A DNA stretch of 64,000 nt. It comes from UBA5066 sp048500275 (lineage in GTDB: Bacteria > Acidobacteriota > Thermoanaerobaculia > UBA5066). A program made the position numbers and the translations under genes. Under the pieces are notes generated by a model. The model made no database searches. It saw only the letters and a list, made by a program, of their open reading frames with translations, and was not told the origin of the DNA. This document shows, one piece after another, positions 1 through 6,656 of this stretch; the stretch's first letter is position 1; every line of letters starts with the position of its first letter. The DNA lies in assembly GCA_048500275.1 (NCBI GenBank), contig JASNYI010000002.1, forward strand, positions 1,054,001-1,118,000, given 5' to 3'.

Positions 1-7
1 CCCTGTC

Positions 8-13
8 TAGAAT
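8..13 (+). promoter_or_regulatory. -10 hexamer of a leaderless promoter for uvrC
   Basis: TAGAAT lies 7 nt before the GTG start of uvrC, so transcription would begin at or next to the start codon. No Shine-Dalgarno sequence is visible in the 20 bases present. The -35 region is outside the window. Confidence 0.5.
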
Positions 14-20
14 CCTCGCC

Positions 21-1826
21 GTGGTCCCTCCCGACCTCTCGTCCTACCCCGACCAGGCGGGGATCTACCTCTACAAGGACGCGAAGGGGAAGATCCTCTA
101 CGTCGGGAAGGCCCGCTCGATCCGCAAGCGCCTGGCCTCGTACTTCGCCGCGGGGCCGAAGCACCCGAAGACCGAGGCGCTGCTGGCGGAGTTCGCGACG
201 ATCGACACCGTCGTGGCGAACACCGAGAGCGAGGCCCTCGCCCTCGAGAACGCGTTCATCAAGAAGCACCGGCCCCGCTACAACATCCTCCTCCGGGACG
301 ACAAGACCTACCCGTACATCAAGGTGACGACGGGGGAGGAGTGGCCCCGGGCGTTCGTCACGCGGCGCGTCCTCAGGGACGGCCACAGCTATTTCGGCCC
401 GTTCCTTCCCGCCCGGACCTGCCGGGGCGCGATGAAGATGGTCCAGCGGATGTTCCAGGTCCGCACGTGCCGAATCGAGATCGACGGGAACCTCCCCCGG
501 CCCTGCCTCTACTACGACATGCACGCCTGCCTCGGCCCGTGCGTGGCGTCGCTCACGACGAAGGCCGACTACGACGAGGCCGTTCGCGACGTCCTCCTCT
601 TTCTCTCCGGACGAAACGAGGAGCTGGTGCCCCGCCTGAGGGCGAGGATGGTGGCCGCGGCCGAGGCCGAGGGCTTCGAGATGGCGGCGGCCTACCGGGA
701 CTGCCTGAGGACGGTCGAGGAGCTCGCGCAGAAGCAGCGGGTCCAGTCGCTCGCGGGAGAGGACGTCGACGTCTTCGGCGACTTCACGGACGGCGGCAAC
801 CTCGCCGTCGCCGTCCTCCACGTGAGGGGAGGCGCGATCCTCGACAGCCGCGAGCTCTTCTGGGAGGGGCTCGGCGACGTCGACCCCGAGGAGTTCTGGG
901 TGGCGCTCCTCTCGCAGTACTACGACGCGACGACCTTCCTGCCCCGGGAGGTCCACCTGCCCGACGAGGTCCCCGAGGAGGCGCTCGGGCCGGTCGAGAC
1001 GTGGCTCTCGGAACGGCGCGGGACGCGTGTGGTGGTGCGGACGCCGAAGCGGGGCGCCGCCTTCGACCGCGTCAGGATCGCCCGCGACAACGCGAGGACG
1101 AGCCACGTCCGGCGGTTCCGGACCGTGCGGGAAGCGGGAGAGAAGGCGACCCTGGCGCTGGCGAAGGCGCTCGACCTCGACCGTCGCCCCGCGCGGATCG
1201 AGTGCTTCGACATCTCCCACCTTCAGGGAAGCGACACGTACGCCTCCTGCGTCGTCTTCGTGGACGGCTCCCCGGCGAAGGGGGAGTACCGGGCGTTCCG
1301 GATCGACCGCCCGGTGCCGGACGACTTTGCCTCGATCGCCGAGGCCGTCTCGCGCCGCTACGAGAGGCGGCGCGCGGAGGGAGAGCCTTTGCCGGACCTC
1401 CTCGTCATCGACGGGGGGAAGGGCCAGCTCTCGGCGGCCCTCGGCGCCCTCGACCGGATCGGAGTCGAGGTGCCGGCCGTCGGCCTCGCGAAGAGGGAAG
1501 AGGAGCTCTTCGTGCCGGGGCGCTCCCTGCCCCTCGTCCTCCCGCGACGGAACGCGGGCCTCAAGCTCCTGCAGCGCACCCGCGACGAAGCGCACCGCTT
1601 CGGCCTGAAGCACCACCGGCGCGCCCGTTCCCGGCGGACGCTCGAGAGCCCGCTCCTCGCGGCTCCCGGCCTGGGCCCCGCGTCGGTCCGGCGCCTCCTC
1701 GCCTTCTTCGGGAGCGAGGAGGCGGTCCTCGGCGCGACACCGGAGGCGCTGGCAGCGGCCGCCGGGAAAGCGACGGCGGGCAGGATCGAGCGATGGAGGG
1801 CTTCCCGAAGGGACACGGACCGTTAG
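21..1826 (+). CDS. uvrC: UvrABC system protein C (excinuclease subunit C)
   Basis: This is the dual-incision nuclease of nucleotide excision repair; it acts with UvrB on damaged DNA. The 601-aa protein has the full family layout. An N-terminal GIY-YIG domain carries GIY at residues 14-16 and YVG at 27-29. A UVR helix pair follows at about 205-240, then the RNase H-like 5'-incision domain with FDISHLQGSDTYASCVVF near residue 396, and a C-terminal helix-hairpin-helix at about 545-590. The GTG start directly follows a -10-like TAGAAT and gives the expected N-terminus. The stop codon TAG is part of the next gene's -10 hexamer. Length is typical of UvrC. Confidence 0.97.
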   Translation: MVPPDLSSYPDQAGIYLYKDAKGKILYVGKARSIRKRLASYFAAGPKHPKTEALLAEFATIDTVVANTESEALALENAFIKKHRPRYNILLRDDKTYPYIKVTTGEEWPRAFVTRRVLRDGHSYFGPFLPARTCRGAMKMVQRMFQVRTCRIEIDGNLPRPCLYYDMHACLGPCVASLTTKADYDEAVRDVLLFLSGRNEELVPRLRARMVAAAEAEGFEMAAAYRDCLRTVEELAQKQRVQSLAGEDVDVFGDFTDGGNLAVAVLHVRGGAILDSRELFWEGLGDVDPEEFWVALLSQYYDATTFLPREVHLPDEVPEEALGPVETWLSERRGTRVVVRTPKRGAAFDRVRIARDNARTSHVRRFRTVREAGEKATLALAKALDLDRRPARIECFDISHLQGSDTYASCVVFVDGSPAKGEYRAFRIDRPVPDDFASIAEAVSRRYERRRAEGEPLPDLLVIDGGKGQLSAALGALDRIGVEVPAVGLAKREEELFVPGRSLPLVLPRRNAGLKLLQRTRDEAHRFGLKHHRRARSRRTLESPLLAAPGLGPASVRRLLAFFGSEEAVLGATPEALAAAAGKATAGRIERWRASRRDTDR

Positions 1827-1829
1827 AAT
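1824..1829 (+). promoter_or_regulatory. -10 hexamer overlapping the uvrC stop; leaderless promoter of the PATAN/J gene
   Basis: TAGAAT begins with the TAG stop of uvrC (1824-1826) and lies 8 nt before the ATG at 1838. No Shine-Dalgarno sequence lies between them. A start at or next to the ATG is expected from the spacing seen at rnpB. Confidence 0.5.
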
Positions 1830-1837
1830 CACCGAAC

Positions 1838-3340
1838 ATGGACACCTCGAAGACCGGTGGCGCTCCTATGTCGGGAGGCACGCTCGAGAAGACCGACCTC
1901 GCCGAGGTTCTGAGAGCGGCGTACGCCGGGCGCCGTCACGCGCAGGTCCTCGTGTCGCACCGCGGCGAGGAGCGGAGCTTCTGGTTCCGCCGGGGGCGCC
2001 TCGTCTCGGCCTCTTCGAACCGCGAGGCCCAGCTCGTGGGCGAGCTCCTCCGCGCGTTCGGCCTCGCCGACGAGTCGGTCCTCTTCTCCGCGTTCGAGAG
2101 GGCGCTGGCCGAGCCGGGCCGAGGCCTGGCGCACGCCCTTCGCGACTCCGGGGCCGTCGCCCCGTACGTCGCGGACGCGTGCGTCCGCGCGCTCGCGGAG
2201 AAAGTCCTCTACACGACGTTCCAGTGGAGCTCCGGAACTTTCGCGATCGTCCCCCTGGAAGCCCCGCCCGACGTCCCGACGGCGTTCGACCAGACCACGG
2301 CGACTCTGATCCTGGAAGGCCTTCGTCGGCGTCCCCCGGTCATCGGGGCGCCGCCGAAGATCCCGCCGAGGGCTCGTCCGGTCCTCTCGCCCGACCTCCT
2401 CGCACGGTACCAGGTCGCCGTCGTGACGCCGGAAGAGGCCGAGGCGCTCGAGGCCATCGACGGCTCGAAGCCGGCCGCGGACGTCTGCCTCGATTCTCGA
2501 ATCCTCGAGCGCCTCGTGGCAGCGGGCTTCGTCTCCACGCCGGGCCCGGGCGCGAAGTTCGATCCCGCCACGGAGCCCATGGGGGTCGCCTCGCTGAACG
2601 TGGAGGTGGCCGGGACTCCACCCGGTCCGCGTCAGTCGGAGCTTCTCGAGGAGCACGCCCGGGTCGTCTGGAACACCTACCGGAGGCTCGACTGGATCAC
2701 CGCGTACGAGGTCCTGGGAATCGGCGACGACGCCCAGGACGCTGACCTTCGACGCGGCGTGCACGAGAGAGGGAAGCTGTTCCACCCGGACAACGTCGTC
2801 CGCGCGACCCTCGGGGACGCCACGGAGGCGCTGGAGGCCCTGTTCTCCAAGGTCTGCATGGCCGACAAGGTCTTCGCGAGCCCGGCCGCCCGACAGGAGT
2901 ACGACCGCTCGTTGAACCGCGGAACCCTTTCGGCTCCGGTGTCGTTCGGCGAGCCGACCCCCGAGATCCGGCGACAGGTCGCGAAGGCCAACTACGAAAG
3001 GGCCCGACGGCTCGTCGAGGCCGAGGACTACTTCCCCGCGTACGAGATGATGCGTTCGGCCGTCGAGTTCGACGCCGACCGGCCCGAGTACTGGATACTC
3101 CTGGCCAAGGTGCAGTCCCGCAACCCGAAGTGGGTGAGGCAGGCCACGGAGACGCTCCGCAGGGCCGCGGCACGGATCCCGGAGAACGTCGAGGTCTGGC
3201 TGGCCCTCGCGGAAGCCTGTTCCCGGGAGCGGAACGAGGTGGAGAGGGTCAAGGCGCTGAAGGAAGTCCTGAAGCTCGACCCGACGAACCGCAAGGCGAC
3301 GAAGGCCCTCGCGGAGATCGCGGCGACGAAGCCGCGCTAG
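1838..3340 (+). CDS. PATAN (DUF4388)-J-domain-TPR protein
   Basis: This 500-aa soluble protein probably acts as a signalling or chaperone adaptor; no reaction can be assigned. Residues about 14-110 resemble the PATAN/DUF4388 domain found in response-regulator-like proteins of deltaproteobacteria and Acidobacteriota. A J-domain-like segment covers about 280-350 and keeps the HPD tripeptide (KLFHPDNV). Helical TPR-like repeats fill about 375-500, ending in DPTNRKATKALAEI. There is no membrane segment or signal peptide. The ATG at 1838 was chosen because a -10 hexamer lies 8 nt upstream; an in-frame ATG at 1868 is the alternative. A much longer in-frame ORF that overlaps uvrC is an artefact of high GC. 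No Hsp70 partner is nearby. Confidence 0.75.
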   Translation: MDTSKTGGAPMSGGTLEKTDLAEVLRAAYAGRRHAQVLVSHRGEERSFWFRRGRLVSASSNREAQLVGELLRAFGLADESVLFSAFERALAEPGRGLAHALRDSGAVAPYVADACVRALAEKVLYTTFQWSSGTFAIVPLEAPPDVPTAFDQTTATLILEGLRRRPPVIGAPPKIPPRARPVLSPDLLARYQVAVVTPEEAEALEAIDGSKPAADVCLDSRILERLVAAGFVSTPGPGAKFDPATEPMGVASLNVEVAGTPPGPRQSELLEEHARVVWNTYRRLDWITAYEVLGIGDDAQDADLRRGVHERGKLFHPDNVVRATLGDATEALEALFSKVCMADKVFASPAARQEYDRSLNRGTLSAPVSFGEPTPEIRRQVAKANYERARRLVEAEDYFPAYEMMRSAVEFDADRPEYWILLAKVQSRNPKWVRQATETLRRAAARIPENVEVWLALAEACSRERNEVERVKALKEVLKLDPTNRKATKALAEIAATKPR

Positions 3341-3356
3341 GAGCGCCCCGCGGAGC

Positions 3357-3362
3357 TATCCT
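3357..3362 (+). promoter_or_regulatory. -10 hexamer of a leaderless promoter (DUF4126 gene)
   Basis: TATCCT is followed by exactly 6 nt (cggccg) and then the ATG at 3369. The same hexamer with the same spacing precedes the RNase P RNA 5' end 640 bp downstream. No Shine-Dalgarno sequence is visible. Confidence 0.55.
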
Positions 3363-3368
3363 CGGCCG

Positions 3369-3977
3369 ATGGTGGAGATGGTGGCTCACTTCGGGACGGG
3401 GCTCGGGCTCGCGGCCGGCGCGGGGCTCAACGCCTACGCCGTCCTCCTCGTGTACGGCGGGATCGCCCGCCTCTTCCCGGAGGAGTTCCCGGGCGCCATC
3501 ACGGGCTTTCTCGCCGAGCCCGCGACTCTCGCGGTCCTCCTCGGTCTCTACCTCCTCGAGTTCTTCGCCGACAAGATCCCGGGCCTCGACCACATCTGGG
3601 ACGTGGTCCACACGGTCGTGAGACCCGTCGCCGGAGCGCTCCTCGCGATCGCCACGGTGGGTCCCGCCGGGGAGACGTCGATGACGATCCTCGCCGGGGG
3701 CGGCGGGGGAGTGACGGCCCTGGCGGCGCACCTCGTAAAGGGCACGGCCCGGCTGACCTCGACCGCGTTGACGGCGGGGGTCGCGAACGTCGCCCTCTCC
3801 CTCGCCGAGGACGTCCTCGCCGTGCTCCAGGCGATCGTGTCGGTCTTCCTGCCCCTCGTCGCCCTCGTCCTCGTCGTCGCCGTGGCGGGGTGCTTCCTCC
3901 TCTGCGTCCCGAAGCTGGCGCGCGGCGTGAACCTCTTCGCCCGCAGGAGCCCGAAAGCGGCCGCTAAGGCTCCCTGA
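3369..3977 (+). CDS. DUF4126 family membrane protein
   Basis: This 202-aa integral membrane protein has unknown function. The N-terminus (LGLAAGAGLNAYAVLLVYGG) and the segment FADKIPGLDHIWDVVHTVVR match the DUF4126 family as I know it. Hydrophobic stretches lie near residues 10-30, 50-65, 80-120 and 150-180, and the C-terminus is basic. The start follows a leaderless -10 signal; a second ATG four codons later is possible. It is followed by the RNase P RNA gene on the same strand. It has no operon partner that hints at a role. Confidence 0.75.
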   Translation: MVEMVAHFGTGLGLAAGAGLNAYAVLLVYGGIARLFPEEFPGAITGFLAEPATLAVLLGLYLLEFFADKIPGLDHIWDVVHTVVRPVAGALLAIATVGPAGETSMTILAGGGGGVTALAAHLVKGTARLTSTALTAGVANVALSLAEDVLAVLQAIVSVFLPLVALVLVVAVAGCFLLCVPKLARGVNLFARRSPKAAAKAP

Positions 3978-3998
3978 CGGCCCCCGGAACCTCCGGGG

Positions 3999-4004
3999 TA
4001 TCCT
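3999..4004 (+). promoter_or_regulatory. -10 hexamer of the rnpB promoter
   Basis: TATCCT ends 6 nt before base 4011, the first base of the RNase P RNA P1 helix. A weak -35-like CTGACG lies at 3974-3979. Because the RNA 5' end can be placed from its secondary structure, this site calibrates the -10-to-start distance for the other promoters in the window. Confidence 0.65.
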
Positions 4005-4010
4005 CGGGCC

Positions 4011-4415
4011 GACTCGGGCCGGACGGGCGATCGCCGCTCGGACGGTCTGCCGAACGAGGGGAGGAAAGTCCGGACTCCAGCGAGCAGCGTGCCGGGGAAA
4101 TCCCGGTCGGGGCGACCCGAAGGAAAGTGGCACAGAAAACAAACCGCCCCGGTTCCCGCGAGGGGCCGTGGTAAGGGTGAAAAGGTGCGGTAAGAGCGCA
4201 CCGCGAACCCCGGCAACGGGGTCGGCAGGCCAAACCCCACGCGGAGCAAGGCCGAATAGGGGAACGGAAGGGGGGCTCGCCCCCGCGCCGCGAGGCGACG
4301 TTTCCGGGTTGGCTGCTCGAGCCCCGTCGAGAGGCGCGGGCCCAGAGGAATGATCGTCGGCCGGAAGGCGCGAGCCGACCGGTCACAGAATCCGGCTTAC
4401 AGTCCGGCCCGAGTC
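4011..4415 (+). ncRNA. rnpB: RNase P RNA, bacterial class A
   Basis: This is the catalytic RNA that matures tRNA 5' ends. The ends are set by a perfect 14-bp P1 helix: bases 4011-4024 pair with 4402-4415. Universally conserved blocks are present: GAGGAAAGTCC at 4061-4071 near the 5' end, ACAGAA at 4125-4138, the AGAGCGCACC block near 4194-4203, and ACAGAATCCGGCTTAC at 4385-4400. The length of about 405 nt fits a type A RNA. The P1 strand is followed by a short T-containing stretch (ATTTGT) that may aid termination. Confidence 0.97.
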
Positions 4416-4477
4416 ATTTGTCAGAGGACAGGTGGGGGGGGTGCCGGGGGGGGCGCCCGCAAGCCCGCGCCTTGCCG

Positions 4478-4483
4478 CAGAAT
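4478..4483 (+). promoter_or_regulatory. Possible weak -10 hexamer of the NYN gene
   Basis: CAGAAT lies 6 nt before the GTG at 4490, the same geometry as the stronger TAGAAT sites. It lacks the first consensus T, so it is only a candidate. Confidence 0.3.
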
Positions 4484-4489
4484 CCGTCC

Positions 4490-4942
4490 GTGGCCGAGCT
4501 GATCGACGGAAACAACCTGATGGGACAGCGGGGGGTGAGCCGCGACACCCTCGTTCGCGAGCTGGCGGACCTCGCGAGGGCGCGGGGAAAGAAGCTCGTC
4601 GTCGTCTTCGACGGGCCGCCGGATCACGGTCGGCCGAAGGTCCAGCCGCTCGGGGAGGTGACCGTCGTCTACGCCGCGCCCCTGAGCGCCGACGAGGAGA
4701 TCGTCCGAAGGGTCCGCGAGGCGCGAGACCCGCGGGGCGTGACCGTCGTGACCGACGATCGAGTCCTCTCGGAGGCGGTCGATGCCGCGGGGGGACGCAC
4801 GCTGCAGGTCGCGCCGTTCCGTTCGAGCGGGGTTCGCCGCCTGCAGAAGAAGGCCGTCGAGGGGGAGGAGAAGCGCACCCCGGGGGGCAGCGCGTCGGAG
4901 TGGGCGCGCTGGTTCAGCGACCCGCGGAACCGCATCGGATGA
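4490..4942 (+). CDS. NYN-domain (YacP-like) putative RNA nuclease
   Basis: This 150-aa protein resembles the NYN/PIN-like YacP family of metal-dependent RNA nucleases. It begins with LIDGNNLMGQRGVSRDTLV, whose Asp and Asn match the family's first active-site motif. VVVFDGPPDHGRPK and VTVVTDDRVLSEAVDAAGG follow and supply further acidic residues. The GTG at 4490 is preferred over an upstream TTG at 4418. That extension would translate a poly-G tract with no conserved residues, and the family starts just before the LIDGNN motif. Its stop overlaps the next gene's start (ATGA). Confidence 0.7.
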   Translation: MAELIDGNNLMGQRGVSRDTLVRELADLARARGKKLVVVFDGPPDHGRPKVQPLGEVTVVYAAPLSADEEIVRRVREARDPRGVTVVTDDRVLSEAVDAAGGRTLQVAPFRSSGVRRLQKKAVEGEEKRTPGGSASEWARWFSDPRNRIG

Positions 4943-5874
4943 GCGGGCCGCTGCGACGCCCGGTGCGGCTCGCGCCGGGCGGCGTCGTCGGCGTGGCCGC
5001 GCTCTCGAGCGCCGTCCGCGAGGAGGACCTGTCCGCCGGCGTCGCCGCTCTCGGGTCCTACGGGTACCGCGTCCGGCTCGCCCCGAACGTCGTTTCTCGA
5101 GAGCCCCTTCTGGGCCTCGCGGGAGACGACGACGCCCGGCTGGACGGGTACCTCGCCCTGCTGCGGGATCCCGAGGTCGAGGCGATCCTGTTCGCCAGAG
5201 GAGGCTACGGCGCGACGCGACTCCTCGAGCGCCTGCCGGACGGACTGATCCGCGAGACGGCCAAGCTCCACTGCGGCTTCTCGGACCTCACAGCGCTGTC
5301 GGCCTTCCTCCGCGGCCGGTGCGGCCTCGTCTCCATCCACGGGCCGATGGTCGCCGCCGACCTGGCACGTCCGCCGGACCCCCTCACGGCCGCCTGGTTC
5401 CCGGCCCTTCTCGAAGGGCGGGCCCCCCGCGCGCTCGAGGTGCCGGGCGCCGACGTCCTGGTCCCGGGACGTGCCGAGGGCCCGCTGGTGGGAGGCTGCC
5501 TGTCGCTGCTGGCTGCGCTGGTCGGGACGCCGTGGGAGTTCGACTACGACGGCGCCCTTCTCTTCCTCGAGGAGGTGGGGGAGGAAGCCTACCGGGTCGA
5601 CCGGATGCTCGGCACCCTGCTTTCCGCGGGGCGGTTCGAGCGTTTGGCCGGTATCATCGCGGGCTCGATGAGTCGCGTGACGTTCGGAGGTGTGGAGGAT
5701 CCGGAAAGGCTCCGGTCGCTCCTCGCAGACCGGCTCGCCCCGCTCGGGGTCCCGGTCGCCCTCGGCCTTCCGTTCGGCCACGCCGGCCCGAACGTCCCGC
5801 TCCCGGTCGGAGCGCGAGCCTCGTGGGACGGCAGGAGCCGGACGCTCGGGCTCGAGGAGGAGTTCCTCTCGTGA
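4939..5874 (+). CDS. ldcA: LD-carboxypeptidase (peptidase S66, muramoyltetrapeptide carboxypeptidase)
   Basis: This enzyme removes the terminal D-alanine from peptidoglycan tetrapeptides during cell-wall recycling in the cytoplasm. The 311-aa protein shows S66 family motifs in order: GGVVGVAALSS at the N-terminus, FARGGYGATRLLERLP near residue 84, CGFSDLTALSAFL near 112, SIHGPMVAADL near 133, and VGGCLSLLAALVGTPWEFDY near 183. The C-terminal LGLPFGHAGPN carries the conserved His region. It starts in a 4-nt ATGA overlap with the NYN gene and ends in a GTGA overlap with the cNMP/FHA gene. Confidence 0.9.
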   Translation: MSGPLRRPVRLAPGGVVGVAALSSAVREEDLSAGVAALGSYGYRVRLAPNVVSREPLLGLAGDDDARLDGYLALLRDPEVEAILFARGGYGATRLLERLPDGLIRETAKLHCGFSDLTALSAFLRGRCGLVSIHGPMVAADLARPPDPLTAAWFPALLEGRAPRALEVPGADVLVPGRAEGPLVGGCLSLLAALVGTPWEFDYDGALLFLEEVGEEAYRVDRMLGTLLSAGRFERLAGIIAGSMSRVTFGGVEDPERLRSLLADRLAPLGVPVALGLPFGHAGPNVPLPVGARASWDGRSRTLGLEEEFLS

Positions 5875-6653
5875 AGATCGTTCTGAAGTCTGGCGGCGGA
5901 GCGGCGAGCTTCGAGGATTTCATCGTGAAGCTCCCGGCGGGAGCGACGATCTTCACCGAGGGGGATGTCGGGACGGACATGTTCGTCATCCAGTCGGGGT
6001 CGGTCGAGATCGCCAAGAGGCTGAAGGACGGCCTGCGGCCGCTCTCCGTCCTGGAGAAGGGCGACTTCTTCGGCGAGATGTCGATCCTCGAGGACGTCCC
6101 CCGCACGGCCGACGCGATCGCGAGGACCGACGTCGAGCTCGTGAGGATCAACCAGTCGACGTTCGACGAGATGCTCCGGCACAACGGCGAGATCGCCGTC
6201 CGGATGCTCAGGAAGCTCTCGCGCCGGCTGCGCGAGACGACCGCGATGCTGGAGGAGTCGACGGGCGCCGCCCCGGCGCTCGACGAGTCTTCCGACTTCT
6301 TCGCACGGGTCGACGCGCGCGATGAGATCTATAGGCTCGTTGCCGACGGCGGCGTGGAAGAGTTCTACCTCAACCGCGAGGCCGAGACGCTCGTCGGCAG
6401 GATCGACCCCGTGACCGGGATCCGGCCCGACGTCGACCTGACGAATCTCGACGGCCCGCGCTCCGTGTCCCGGCGCCACGCCAAGATCATCCGCGAGGGG
6501 GGCGAGTTCAAGGTCGTCGAGGAGATCGGGACGATGAACGGGACCTTCGTGAACGGGACCCGCATCGCCACGGGCGCCCCGACCGCGCTCCGCGACGGCG
6601 ACCGGCTTCGTTTCGGGCTCGTCGACGTGACCTTCCGCGTGACCCAGAGCTGA
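5871..6653 (+). CDS. Cyclic-nucleotide-binding domain plus FHA domain protein
   Basis: This 260-aa cytoplasmic protein joins two sensor modules. A CRP-like cNMP-binding domain spans about residues 15-125 (FTEGDVGTDMFVIQSGSVEI, then GDFFGEMSILEDVPRTADA). An FHA domain that binds phosphothreonine spans about 160-258 (ETLVGRI, RSVSRRHAKI, TMNGTFVNGTRI). There is no DNA-binding helix-turn-helix and no catalytic domain, so it is probably an adaptor rather than a transcription factor. The GTG start overlaps the ldcA stop (GTGA) and follows a GGAGG-type ribosome site. recG follows 3 bp downstream. Its ligand and partner are unknown. Confidence 0.85.
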   Translation: MKIVLKSGGGAASFEDFIVKLPAGATIFTEGDVGTDMFVIQSGSVEIAKRLKDGLRPLSVLEKGDFFGEMSILEDVPRTADAIARTDVELVRINQSTFDEMLRHNGEIAVRMLRKLSRRLRETTAMLEESTGAAPALDESSDFFARVDARDEIYRLVADGGVEEFYLNREAETLVGRIDPVTGIRPDVDLTNLDGPRSVSRRHAKIIREGGEFKVVEEIGTMNGTFVNGTRIATGAPTALRDGDRLRFGLVDVTFRVTQS

Positions 6654-6656
6654 GGG

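Noticed and set aside
341..1837. Long in-frame N-terminal extension of the PATAN/J protein
   Set aside because: It lies in the +2 frame over uvrC, is Arg/Pro-rich, and a -10 hexamer directly precedes the ATG at 1838.
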